Below are positions 33,801 through 42,226 of a stretch of 64,000 nucleotides of DNA, one piece after another. The notes beneath the pieces are model-generated. The model ran no database searches and was not told the DNA's origin. It was given only the letters and a program-made list of their open reading frames with translations. Within the stretch, counting starts at the first letter, position 1. Every line of letters starts with the position of its first letter. The stretch is from assembly GCF_018069625.1 (NCBI RefSeq), contig NZ_CP072941.1, positions 9,052,001-9,116,000 of the forward strand. Reading direction: 5' to 3'. Source of the stretch: Streptomyces yatensis. Lineage in GTDB: Bacteria; Actinomycetota; Actinomycetes; Streptomycetales; Streptomycetaceae. Both the position numbers and the translations under genes were made by a program.

Positions 33801-33805
33801 GATGA
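30803..33805 (+). CDS. STAND-ATPase regulator with C-terminal winged helix and BTAD domain
   Basis: This 1000-residue protein has a MalT-like NTPase (Walker A ASAGSGKTT, residues 44-52; LVLVLDRAE as Walker B) and about 450 residues of TPR-like helices. It then has a winged-helix segment near 765-850 (DFGPVRLAVDGREIHP, RSYLRQAVYRLREVL) and a BTAD helical domain to the end. AfsR/SARP proteins carry the DNA-binding part at the N-terminus; here it is C-terminal. It lies 38 bp after the dioxygenase gene on the same strand, so it probably activates this pathway. Confidence 0.86.
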   Translation: MRSNDPGEAGGGLPRLPGHVIPRPRLVRSIHRLLDQNPVLVMAASAGSGKTTAAVQAAQALSGPVAWVSLAGMPGHVDPGAEALTCRLRAAVEPHAPAAAAALTDAPARGLSASEIGLLLARALAGTELVLVLDRAETIGGLPGAQGLLDALAGSLPDGPRLVLISRVELPPGLKGVLGDVHRVAFLEDRDLAFDVAEATEALRAVDRADDPSRLVEATGGWVGGVLYDWWGADASASAVQHGCLAADLLTQLTPAETALLVRTSLLDDGVTAERANALGLASPDRTLAALRGRRLPLSWSSDGSRMVALPRFRHHLQREIEGLDADTLRVLRRGYATLLQGRGRHEDAVSELLMSGDTAAARDVAERALPEVLGRFDLTTAESWLDRMRPAPTPSLASAALRVALGLEQCWRGAQLADHHGRAWWGALAEQPGGDEDLALLVWCLWHVGRIDGAREILDVMPPGDPRDIAAAVLALADNSTPQLAPDLLDRVAGPLEAMVMRIAYRSGHLRELRDSMSGAWRKVAGTSWTVAALRAEGRISQAEEAYAAVGDAPGPVWLAAFEAAELMADLGRRDETWPALLAGRQRIASTGSRVYEILSLLLEAKLALRLDRDLPRAGRALAEAERRGCARYAFTAELAGTWRGLELLLAGRDHEAVPHLTTAVSTMRTGGRRVELPTAAVYLSEALWRTGDEDGADAAADLALEVATTQGPRNLLVQALEDMPSVAVRRADAEPTHSSRWHELVSALATARPVIGGAVPRLTLEDFGPVRLAVDGREIHPRLAKSVELLAYLLHQPAASARRRALVEALFPGRSDTTGRSYLRQAVYRLREVLPDGLSLLQDADVYRLTPASAVISASGTLQRLLAEAARQDGEHRWDTLGRALEIAERGSYFDSLSTQWLDTRRAELDAALLRARVDAATVALHLGRVREARRLARQVLDGDPYREQAWRVALCAAEAAGSDDELLDLYRGYLRVMEELGVAPSADLRRLVDRLRR

Positions 33806-33932
33806 GCGGGCAGCCCGCGTGGACGCCCGGTGGCCTCCGGCCCACGAACCGATTTCGCCGGTGTTAACAGCCCGCGACACACACTGCTCGGCAGGCACCA
33901 GGGTCCAGCCCCACTCTCACGGAGGTCCCCCG

Positions 33933-34421
33933 ATGACTGAAACCCTCGACATCACGGTCGGTTTCCGAGCCACGATGAGCCGGCTCGCCACGGGCGTCAG
34001 CGTGATCACCACACGCTCAGGAGACACACCCATCGGCATGACGGCCAGCGCCGTATCCGCCCTCTCCCTGGACCCGCTCCAGCTGCTCGTGTGCATCGCC
34101 AACCACCTGTACACCCGCACCGCGATCGCCGGGCACGGCCGCTTCGCCGTCAACGTCCTCGGCGAGGACAGCGAGGCCCTGGCGCGCAACTTCGCCGCCT
34201 CCAAGCCGGACAAGTTCGCGGGCGTCGAGACCTTCGACGACCACGGTGTGCCCGTGCTCAAGGACGCCATCGCGGTGATCGTGTGCGATGTCGCCGAGGC
34301 GCTCCCCGGCGGCGATCACACCATCTTCGTGGGTGACGTCCGCTACTGCGACCACCGGACGGAGTGCCGGCCGCTGCTCCACTTCGCGGGCGGCTTCGGC
34401 ACGCTCGGGGCGCCCCACTAG
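33933..34421 (+). CDS. Flavin reductase of a two-component monooxygenase (HpaC-like)
   Basis: This 162-residue flavin reductase-like protein has RATMSRLATGVSVITTRSGDTPIGMTASAVSALSL, LLVCIANH, RFAVNVLGED and a C-terminal PLLHFAGGFGTL. It supplies FADH2/FMNH2 to a partner oxygenase. The HpaB-type oxygenase at 36789 is the obvious candidate, although it is encoded on the other strand 2.4 kb away. GGAGG precedes the ATG. Confidence 0.9.
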   Translation: MTETLDITVGFRATMSRLATGVSVITTRSGDTPIGMTASAVSALSLDPLQLLVCIANHLYTRTAIAGHGRFAVNVLGEDSEALARNFAASKPDKFAGVETFDDHGVPVLKDAIAVIVCDVAEALPGGDHTIFVGDVRYCDHRTECRPLLHFAGGFGTLGAPH

Positions 34422-34558
34422 CGCGTATGGCAGCGGCCCGAAAGGAGGCCGCCGCGGGGCCCGTGACCGGCCCCGCCGCCCCCGACGTCCGGCTCCCACG
34501 AGGCCGGCCAGGGACGTCGGGGGCTCAGCCCGTCCCGACGACCCCACGCAAAGGTGCC

Positions 34559-36769
34559 ATGACCAACTCCGTGCCCGCCTTCAAGCTGCGTCCCCCGGTC
34601 CAGCCCCCGCATCTGCTGACCCGCCCGCGTCTGCTGCGCCGGCTCGACGCCATGTCCGAGCCCGTGGTGGTGGTGTCCGCGCCGGCCGGGGCCGGAAAGA
34701 CGGTGCTCCTGACCGAGTGGTCCCGTGGCCCCGCCGCCCGGGGAGAGTGCGCCTGGCTCGGCCTGGACGGGTACGACAACGCCCCGGGCCGGCTCTGGGC
34801 CGGCATCCTGCGGGCGCTGCGGGAGGTACGGCCCGAACTGCCCGTCCGCCTCGACAGCGACGAGTGGACGCTCGACGCATGGCTCGAGGAGATCCTGCCG
34901 AGCCTGGTGGCCGGACTGGGCGGCGAGGGGCCGCTCACACTGATCCTCGACGGACTGGAAGCCATCACGGACGCGGACGCGGTGCGCAGCCTTGCGGACT
35001 TCCTGGCCAGGCTGCCCCAGGGCTTCCGCGTCGTGCTGTCGACCCGGCACGTTCCCGGACGGCCCGTTCCCACCCTGCGCGCCCGGGGCCTGATCGCCGA
35101 ACTCGACCAGCACGACCTGGCCTTCACCCCCGGCGAGGCACAAGAGGTGCTCACCGGCCTGCTCGGGTCCGCTCCGGCCGTGGACATCGCCGAGGCGCTG
35201 TACGAGGCCACCGAGGGCTGGGCGGCGGGACTGTGCATCATGGGGCGCACCCTCGCCCGCTCGGCCGACACGGAAGCGAACGTGGCGCACGGCAGGCAGG
35301 CGGTGGCCGAGTATCTGGCCACCGAGGTGCTCTTCCGGCTCACCACGGAACAGCGCCAGTTCCTGCTGCGCACCAGTGTGCTCGACGAGCTGACCACCGG
35401 CCCGTGCCAGGCCCTGGCCGGGCACCGGGCGGGCGTACTGCTGCGCGAGCTCGCCAGGACCGTGCAACTGCTGGTGCCCGTGGCCGCCGATCCGTCGGCG
35501 TACCGGCATCACCGGGCACTGGCTCCGCTGCTGTCCGACGCCCTCACCTCCGAAGGGCCGGACACCGTGGTGTCCCTGCACCGGGCCGCGGCCCGGTGGT
35601 ACGCGCGGCAGGGGGAGACCACCGCGGCCGTACGGCACTGGGTGCTGGGCGGTGATGAGCCGGCGGCCGTCACCTCGATCCTCGGCGCCTGGGAGAAGAC
35701 GATCTCGGCGGGCCGCGGTGCGCGGGTCTCGCGGTGGCTGGGCCTCCTGCCGCCCCGCACGGTGGCCACCGACGCACGCCTGTGCGTCGTGGCCGCGATG
35801 GCGGCCCTGTCAGGGGGCGCCCCGGAAACGGCCCGGCGCTGGCTGGACGTGGCCCAGCTCCGGGCGACGGGACCCGAGACGGTCGGCGGAGGCAGCACGG
35901 TGTCCGACGCCGCCGCCGTCGCCCAGGCCGTGGCCTGCTGTCTGAAGGGGGAGGTCCTGACCGCCGACCGGCTCGGCGAATCCGCCGTCGCCGGCGCCCT
36001 GCCGCTCACGTCCTGGCGCGCCCTGGGCTGTACGGCCCGCGGCGCCGCGCTGCTGTGGACCGCCCGGTACGAGGAGGCGGAGGTGCTGCTCGGCGAGGCG
36101 ACCCGGGACGCGCACGCCGCGGGTCACGGCCTGGCGCTCGTTCGCGCGCTGGGACTGCGGGCGCTGTGCGCGCTGATGGCCGGACGGCAGGAGCCCGCGC
36201 GCATGCTGAGCGACGAGGCCGTCGAGGCGGCCGCGACGGCCGGTCTGGGCCGGCACTTCGTCGCCGTGCCCGCTCATATCTGCCGGGCCGGCCTCCTCGT
36301 CGAAGAGGGACGGATCGAGGAGGCCGAACGGGTCCTGGCCGACACGGAGACGGCGCTTGCGGGCTCGCCAAAGACCGGCAGCGAACCCCACGTACGCGCC
36401 TTGTATCACGTCATGTGGGTGCGACTGGAGAACGCGCGGCATGACGCGGACGCCTCGCGGGAGGCCCGCGAGGCGGCCGAGCGGGCGGCGGACCGGTGCG
36501 AGTCACCCGGCGTCATGACGGATCTGCTGAGGCGAGTCGGCGGCGAGGCGGTCGTGCCGCCCGCCGTGCCCGGTCCCCAGGACCTGTCGCTGGGGGAGCG
36601 CCGAGTGCTCCGCGCCCTGTGCGGCCCGCTGACCCTGCGGGAGATCGCCTCCGAGCTCTATGTGTCCCACAACACCGTCAAGACACAGGTACGGGCGATC
36701 TTCCGCAAGCTCGACGCGCACGACAGGAGCGGAGCGATCGCCAGGGCCCGGGAGTGCGGTGTGCTCTGA
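34559..36769 (+). CDS. MalT-like STAND-ATPase LuxR-family regulator
   Basis: This 736-residue protein starts FKLRPPVQPPHLLTRPRLLRRL, the MalT/AcoK-like N-terminus. Walker A is APAGAGKTV near residue 42 and LTLILDGLEAI is Walker B. TPR-like repeats and a C-terminal LuxR helix-turn-helix follow (LTLREIASELYVSHNTVKTQVRAIFRKLDAHDR). AAGG lies 5 nt before the ATG. It lies between the flavin reductase gene and the oppositely oriented oxygenase gene, so control of the oxygenase is likely. It ends 19 bp from the convergent gene. Confidence 0.9.
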   Translation: MTNSVPAFKLRPPVQPPHLLTRPRLLRRLDAMSEPVVVVSAPAGAGKTVLLTEWSRGPAARGECAWLGLDGYDNAPGRLWAGILRALREVRPELPVRLDSDEWTLDAWLEEILPSLVAGLGGEGPLTLILDGLEAITDADAVRSLADFLARLPQGFRVVLSTRHVPGRPVPTLRARGLIAELDQHDLAFTPGEAQEVLTGLLGSAPAVDIAEALYEATEGWAAGLCIMGRTLARSADTEANVAHGRQAVAEYLATEVLFRLTTEQRQFLLRTSVLDELTTGPCQALAGHRAGVLLRELARTVQLLVPVAADPSAYRHHRALAPLLSDALTSEGPDTVVSLHRAAARWYARQGETTAAVRHWVLGGDEPAAVTSILGAWEKTISAGRGARVSRWLGLLPPRTVATDARLCVVAAMAALSGGAPETARRWLDVAQLRATGPETVGGGSTVSDAAAVAQAVACCLKGEVLTADRLGESAVAGALPLTSWRALGCTARGAALLWTARYEEAEVLLGEATRDAHAAGHGLALVRALGLRALCALMAGRQEPARMLSDEAVEAAATAGLGRHFVAVPAHICRAGLLVEEGRIEEAERVLADTETALAGSPKTGSEPHVRALYHVMWVRLENARHDADASREAREAAERAADRCESPGVMTDLLRRVGGEAVVPPAVPGPQDLSLGERRVLRALCGPLTLREIASELYVSHNTVKTQVRAIFRKLDAHDRSGAIARARECGVL

Positions 36770-36788
36770 TCCGGGCCCCGGCATCCCG

Positions 36789-38324
36789 CTAGGAGGCGCC
36801 CTTGCGGGAAGCGTCCTGGCGCCGGGCGTAGTCCGCCTGAGCCGTGTACGCGGTCTCCTTCTCCTCGGCGTCGCGCGCCGGCTCGATGCCGCAGACCTTG
36901 CGCGCGAGGTCCGCCATGCTGCCGCCCGGGGACATCTCGGCGCGCTTCATGGTGAGGGTGCGAATCGCCAGCAGGGGCGTGCCGTTGAAGTTCTCGAAGG
37001 TGCTGATGCGGTCGCCCCAGTCGGACAGGAACAGGTCGCGGATCACGCGGCTGATCTTCAGCCGGTCGTGCGGCCTGCCGACCGGTCCCGTCTGCAGCGC
37101 CTCCAGCCACGGCCGCAGTTCGGGCCGCTGCCACTGCCCCTCGGTCGGGAAGATGAGCGAGGCACGACCGGCCAGGTCGATGACCTCGTGCACCATGCCC
37201 GCGATGTTCTCCAGGTAGAACGCCCGCCCGAAGTCGAACATCAGGACGTTCGGCTTGTAGAGGCCGCCCGGCGTGGTGAAGCCCTCGTCCTCCGAGGCGA
37301 TCACATGCGCCTTGATCGTCTGGTGGAAGCCGGCGAACCGGGCGATACGGGTCTGCACCGGCGGCAGTTGGTAGGTGCCGATGTGCTCGGTCATCAGCAG
37401 CACCAGACCGAGCATCAGCTCGGCGCGCACCATCTGCCGCACCAGGGCCTGGTAGTGCAGCCAGTCGAAGACGCGCTGCGGGTAGAGCGAGGTGTGCTTG
37501 GGGTTACCGATGTGGAACACCCGGTTCCAGGGGATGAGCACATCCTCGAACACGATGACGCTGTCCAGCTCGTCCCCCTGGGAGGCGAGCGGGTGCTCGA
37601 CGTCCTCGCCGTCCCGGACGTTGCTCTCCCGGCAGACGATGGTGACCCCGGGGGTGTTGGGCTTCACCGCCCCGAAGATGATCTGCTCCGGCAGGATGCC
37701 CGGCCGGTAGAAGACGCCGATGTGGATCCAGTCGCCGAAGGCCGCGCCGGTGCTGATCGCCTTCACACCCCGCACGGTGATGCCCTCGTCCGAGGTGCCG
37801 ACCACCTGCAGGGCCGGGGAATCGGCCTGTGCGGCATCGCGCGAGCGGTCCGTCTGCGGGTCGACGAACGCCGGTGTCGTATTGAGGTCGGCCTCCCGCA
37901 CCTCGTGCCAGAAGTCGAGGATCCCCTCGGTCAGGTCCCTGCCGTCGGTGCCGACGGACTGGCTGCTCCAGGGCTCCGGGTCGTCCACGTAGGTCAGCAG
38001 CACGTAGTTGTTGACGTCCGGGGTGCGCGGGGTCGCCCCGCCGCCGAGCTCCCGCAGCACCGTCTCCATGTAGCGCCGCTTGCGCCGCAGGTCCTCCTTG
38101 GAGCGGTGCTGGAACCACGTCATGGACCGCCTGACGCCCTCTTCGTCCACGAACGTCATGGCGTCCTGGAGCTCCGGGCGGTGGTGCAGGTCGTAGAAGT
38201 CCGCGAGCCTGCGGGCATACGCCCGGGTCTTGGGGTGCGTGGCCACGTTCTCGACGAGTTCGTCACCCACCCATACCGTGCGGCCGTCGTTCAGCGCCGC
38301 CAGGTATTCCTTGCCTGTACGCAC
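36789..38324 (-). CDS. HpaB-family FADH2-dependent aromatic monooxygenase
   Basis: This 511-residue protein has the 4-hydroxyphenylacetate 3-hydroxylase family plan: MRTGKEYLAALNDGRTVWVGDELVENV at the start, FVDPQTDRS, KAISTGAAFGDWIHIGVF, FEDVLIPWNRVFHIG and the flavin-binding helical C-terminus. Relatives hydroxylate resorcinol, 4-nitrophenol or chlorophenols to hydroxyquinol, which fits the neighbouring hydroxyquinol pathway. The exact phenol is unknown. The GTG start at 38324 has AGAGGAG 6 nt upstream. The flavin partner is probably the reductase at 33933. Confidence 0.9.
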   Translation of the reverse strand: MRTGKEYLAALNDGRTVWVGDELVENVATHPKTRAYARRLADFYDLHHRPELQDAMTFVDEEGVRRSMTWFQHRSKEDLRRKRRYMETVLRELGGGATPRTPDVNNYVLLTYVDDPEPWSSQSVGTDGRDLTEGILDFWHEVREADLNTTPAFVDPQTDRSRDAAQADSPALQVVGTSDEGITVRGVKAISTGAAFGDWIHIGVFYRPGILPEQIIFGAVKPNTPGVTIVCRESNVRDGEDVEHPLASQGDELDSVIVFEDVLIPWNRVFHIGNPKHTSLYPQRVFDWLHYQALVRQMVRAELMLGLVLLMTEHIGTYQLPPVQTRIARFAGFHQTIKAHVIASEDEGFTTPGGLYKPNVLMFDFGRAFYLENIAGMVHEVIDLAGRASLIFPTEGQWQRPELRPWLEALQTGPVGRPHDRLKISRVIRDLFLSDWGDRISTFENFNGTPLLAIRTLTMKRAEMSPGGSMADLARKVCGIEPARDAEEKETAYTAQADYARRQDASRKGAS

Positions 38325-38482
38325 GTCGTGCTCCTCTCCAGGGGCAAGAGATCTGGACGGTCCGGAGCATGCGTCGCGATGGGGTGACAGGACGGCGCTG
38401 CGGCGGGAATCACCCGGGTGAAAGAGTCGATCACAAAGGCACCGGCGTTGAGGGCGCTGTGGCCGTGCGGCATGCTTGCCCC

Positions 38483-41335
38483 ATGCGCAGCACAGACCCC
38501 GCGGGCGACCGGGCGCGTGGGCGCGGCAAGGGGGCCTCGGCCGGGCTGCCCCTCAGAGGACGCGACCACGAGATGGCCGCTGTCCGTGAGGACCTGGAAG
38601 CGGTGCGTGGCGGACGGGGTGCCTACGTCGTCGTGGAGGGCGCCCCCGGCGTCGGCAAGAGCCGGCTGCTCGCGGAGCTGGACGAGATGGCGCGGCGGTT
38701 CGGGTTCGACGTGGTGTCCGTACGGGCCGACGAACTCGACCAGTACGCGGCGGGCGCCGCCCTGCAGTCCGCCCTGCAGCCCTCCGACGACTCCCACCAA
38801 GCCGTCGCGGCCACCGACGACCAGCGGCTGTGGCTGCTGGACGGCATCGCGGACGCCCTGGAGGCCCGGGCCCAGCGCGCCCCGGTGGCCGTGGTCGTGG
38901 ACGACGCGCAGTGGGCCGATCCGGCCACCCTCTTCGTCCTCCGTACGCTGCCCGGACGACTGGCCGCCTCGCGGATCCTGTGGGTGCTGGCGGTGCGGTC
39001 GGAGGCGGAGCGGCCGACCGTGGCCCGGGTGCGGGAGGACCTCGAACACCTCGGAGCCCGCTGGCTGACCCTCGGTCCCCTGCCACAGCAGGAGCTGCTG
39101 CACATCGCTTCCGATGTGCTCGGGACGAGGCCGTCACCCGGTCTGGCCCGGCTCCTGCGAGGCGTCGCGGGCAATCCGTTCCTGGCGCTGGAACTGGTGC
39201 GCGCCTTCGCGGAGACGGACGCCGGCACAGGGGAGACGGGCGTGGCGAGCCTCCCGCACCCCGGTGTCCCCGCCGGTTTCCGGCGCAGTGTCGCCGCGCG
39301 TCTGGACCGGCTCCCGGAGGACGCCGTGCGGCTGCTCCAGATCGGCTCCGTCCTCGGCCGCGAATTCGACCTCGGCACGGCCGCCCGCATGCTCGGCAGG
39401 CGCGTCGGCAGCCTGCTGTCGGGCGTCGAGGCCGCCCTGAGCGCCGGTCTGCTCTCGGCCGACGGCCCGCGACTCGCCTTTCGCCACGACCTCATCCGGC
39501 AGGCTCTCCAGGAGAACCTGCCCCGGGCGGTGCGGACCGCACTGCACGGGGAGGCGGCCGACAGTCTGCGGGGCATCGGGGCCCGGTCGGCCGAAGTTGC
39601 CTGGCACGTCGTCATGGCGGGCGGCCCGGTCGACGACGACGCCGTGACCACGCTGACCACCGCCGTACAGGAACTGTCGCCGTCGGCCCCCGACGCGGCC
39701 GCGGACCTGGCCCAGCGGATCGCCTCACTGTTGCACCCGCACGACCGGCGGCGTATCGCCCTGCTGACCGACGCCGCCGAATACCTCGGCCGGACCCGCC
39801 GGATCCACGAGGCGCTCGGTCTGGTCGACGCCACCCTGTCGGACGGTCCCGAGCCGCTGCAGGAGGCATGCCTGCGCCTGGCGGCCGCCGAGATCCACCA
39901 GGCCGCGGGCGACGACGCCGCCGCGATGACCCACCTCCGGCAGGCCTTGGACCTGCCCGAGCTGCCGTCCGACCTACGTGTCCGGCTGCTGAAGACCAAG
40001 GCCACGGGCCATGTGTACCTCGGGGACATCACCGCAGCCGAGCAGACCGACACCGGGCTGGTCGCGGAGGCCTACCGCAGCGACGATCCGGCCGTCGTCG
40101 TCAGCGCCATGGTGTTCCAGTCGCAGACCTTCTTCTACCGCGGCCGCCTCGCCCGCGCCCTCGAACTCGCGGAGGCGGCCGCCGGACACTCCGGCACCGA
40201 ATCCGCCGGGTTCTATCTGCGGCCCCCGCGGATTCCGGCGCTGTGGCTGGCCATGGTGCTGACCGCCACCGACCGGCTCGCGGACACCGAGCGGATGCTG
40301 CGGGACGGACAGCGCGAGGCGGAGGCGCGGGGCCTGGGCTGGTCACTTCCCCACTGGCATGCCGCCCGCGCCTGCGCACTCCTCGAACAGGGAGCGCTGG
40401 ACGACGCGGCCGTGGAGGCCGAGGCCAGTCTGATGGTGGCGGACGAACTCGAGATCACCCGCCCGAATCCGCGAGCCCACTCCGTACGGGCACTGGTGGA
40501 GATCAGACGCGGTGACCTCGTCAAGGCCAGGGACCATCTCCGCGCCGCCGAAGCCGATTCCGGCACCCACACCCAGCGCTACGGCCGGTGGGTGGTGCTC
40601 GCGCGCGCCTGCCTGGCGGACGCGGAGGGCCAGGACGGCGCCGCGGCCGAGGCACTCACGGGAAACTTCGGGGACGGTGAGCCGACGCGGCTGCTCACGG
40701 TGGGTCCGTCCCACTGGCCCGGCATCGTGCGCATCGCGCTGCGTGGCGCCGACTCGTCAGCCGCGCGGTCCGTGTCCGACGCACTGCGCACCCTGGTCGC
40801 ACGGGACGACAGCCAGCAGATCATGGCGGCGGTCCGCGCCCATGTGGACGGCCTGCTCCACCGCGACCCCCGGGCACTGGCGTCCGCGATCACCGCCTAC
40901 CGGAGCGGTGACAGGCCGCTGGCCCTGGCCGCGGCCTGCGAGGACCTCGGCGAACTCCTGGCCACCTCGGCCGATACGACGGCGGCGATCCCGCACCTCG
41001 AAGAGGCGGGCGAGCTGGTGTCGGCCTCAGGAGCCCTGCGCGATCACGAACGGATCCGGCGGCGCCTTCGCCAGCTCGGTGTGCGCACCGGCGCCCCGCG
41101 GCACCACACGACCGGCCCCCCGGGGTGGGGGACCCTGACCGAATCCGAGCGGAAACTGATCCCGCTGGTCGTGGACGGTCTCACCAACCGCGCCATCGCC
41201 GACCGGCTCTATGTGTCCGTGCACACCGTCAACACCCATATGAAGCACATCTTCACCAAGCTCGACATCAACACGAGGGTCGAACTGACCCGGCTGGCAA
41301 TCGAACGGGGAGCTGTCGCGGGCGGAGCGCAGTGA
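38483..41335 (+). CDS. LAL-type (large ATP-binding LuxR) regulator
   Basis: This 950-residue protein has an AAA-type ATPase (LRGRDHEMAAVREDLEAVRGG, Walker A GAPGVGKSR, VAVVVDDAQWADPATLFVLR) and a long helical sensor region. A C-terminal LuxR helix-turn-helix follows (LTESERKLIPLVVDGLTNRAIADRLYVSVHTVNTHMKHIF). The start at 38483 is the first ATG before the conserved LRGRD box; the ribosome site is weak. It is divergent from the oxygenase gene across a 158-bp gap, making that gene its likely target. Confidence 0.9.
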   Translation: MRSTDPAGDRARGRGKGASAGLPLRGRDHEMAAVREDLEAVRGGRGAYVVVEGAPGVGKSRLLAELDEMARRFGFDVVSVRADELDQYAAGAALQSALQPSDDSHQAVAATDDQRLWLLDGIADALEARAQRAPVAVVVDDAQWADPATLFVLRTLPGRLAASRILWVLAVRSEAERPTVARVREDLEHLGARWLTLGPLPQQELLHIASDVLGTRPSPGLARLLRGVAGNPFLALELVRAFAETDAGTGETGVASLPHPGVPAGFRRSVAARLDRLPEDAVRLLQIGSVLGREFDLGTAARMLGRRVGSLLSGVEAALSAGLLSADGPRLAFRHDLIRQALQENLPRAVRTALHGEAADSLRGIGARSAEVAWHVVMAGGPVDDDAVTTLTTAVQELSPSAPDAAADLAQRIASLLHPHDRRRIALLTDAAEYLGRTRRIHEALGLVDATLSDGPEPLQEACLRLAAAEIHQAAGDDAAAMTHLRQALDLPELPSDLRVRLLKTKATGHVYLGDITAAEQTDTGLVAEAYRSDDPAVVVSAMVFQSQTFFYRGRLARALELAEAAAGHSGTESAGFYLRPPRIPALWLAMVLTATDRLADTERMLRDGQREAEARGLGWSLPHWHAARACALLEQGALDDAAVEAEASLMVADELEITRPNPRAHSVRALVEIRRGDLVKARDHLRAAEADSGTHTQRYGRWVVLARACLADAEGQDGAAAEALTGNFGDGEPTRLLTVGPSHWPGIVRIALRGADSSAARSVSDALRTLVARDDSQQIMAAVRAHVDGLLHRDPRALASAITAYRSGDRPLALAAACEDLGELLATSADTTAAIPHLEEAGELVSASGALRDHERIRRRLRQLGVRTGAPRHHTTGPPGWGTLTESERKLIPLVVDGLTNRAIADRLYVSVHTVNTHMKHIFTKLDINTRVELTRLAIERGAVAGGAQ

Positions 41336-41360
41336 GCGGTGCCCGCTTCCGCGGTGGAGT

Positions 41361-42086
41361 TCACCAGGGGACGGTCTGACCGAAGCGGTCCAGATACGCG
41401 AGACCGGGCTTCCCCAGCCTCGACAGCAGAACATCCACCACCCGCGGGACGCTCTCGCCGATGGTGAGTGGCGCGTCCGGTCCCCCCAGCGCGGTGCCGA
41501 CCCAGCCGGGCGCCATGAGGACGAAGGCCCGCTGGGCTCCGTGCTGTTGGGCCTGCCGGACCGAGAAGCCGCGCAGGAACATGTTCAGCGCTGCCTTGCT
41601 GCCGCGGTAGACCTCGCGCGATGCGGTCGTGTTGTTGGTGATGCTGCCCTGGCCGGAGGACATCGCCCCGATGAGCCCGGTCGGAGAGACGAGGTCTTCG
41701 AGTGCTTCGATGACGCGCATCGGGCTGAGCGCGTTGGTCACCATCACCTCCACGAAGTCGGCTGTCGGAACGGCACCGATCGGCGTCGGCTCGTTGTTCG
41801 TGGTCCCCGCGTTGACGAAGAGCACGTCGAGTGTGCGTGGGGCGAGACGCTCGTGGAGGGGCGCCAGCTGGGTGGGCTCGTTGATGTCGAGGCGCTCGAC
41901 GCGGACGCGCCCGTCGGAGCGGTCCGCGAGATCGTGCAGGAGAGTACGAGCGGTGACGTCCCGGACCGTGCCGATGACGTCCCATCCCCTCTCCAAGAGT
42001 TCGGCCGCCATCGCGTGTCCGAGACCCCGCGACGCCCCGACGATGAGAGCGGTTGGCGGGTGCCGGTCCGCGTCAGTTGACGACAT
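41361..42086 (-). CDS. Short-chain dehydrogenase/reductase
   Basis: This 241-residue SDR has ALIVGASRGLGHAMA (cofactor loop), NAGT in LFVNAGTTNNEP, and an intact YRGSK catalytic pair preceded by MSSGQGS. The substrate is unknown. It lies divergent from the tandem Lrp-type regulator at 42227, which may control it. It is convergent with the LAL regulator, 25 bp away. Confidence 0.88.
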   Translation of the reverse strand: MSSTDADRHPPTALIVGASRGLGHAMAAELLERGWDVIGTVRDVTARTLLHDLADRSDGRVRVERLDINEPTQLAPLHERLAPRTLDVLFVNAGTTNNEPTPIGAVPTADFVEVMVTNALSPMRVIEALEDLVSPTGLIGAMSSGQGSITNNTTASREVYRGSKAALNMFLRGFSVRQAQQHGAQRAFVLMAPGWVGTALGGPDAPLTIGESVPRVVDVLLSRLGKPGLAYLDRFGQTVPW

Positions 42087-42213
42087 TCCGTGTCATCCCC
42101 TTATTTTCCCGTGCTTCGAGTTGCGGAGTGCCGACTGCCACGAGCGGCACCCCTGATGCGCCGCAAGCCTTGCCGCTCCATGGCACTCGGGGCACGTCCG
42201 GGGCACGGATTTG

Positions 42214-42226
42214 TACGATCGCCCTC
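42214..42226 (+). promoter_or_regulatory. -10 element TACGAT of a leaderless start
   Basis: TACGAT (42214-42219) lies 7 nt upstream of the ATG at 42227. A second in-frame ATG at 42242 has GGAG 5 nt upstream, so two starts are possible. Confidence 0.45.

Noticed and set aside
38830..40515. A 561-residue frame inside the LAL regulator
   Set aside because: Shifted frame of the LAL gene, rich in Arg/Gly/Pro.
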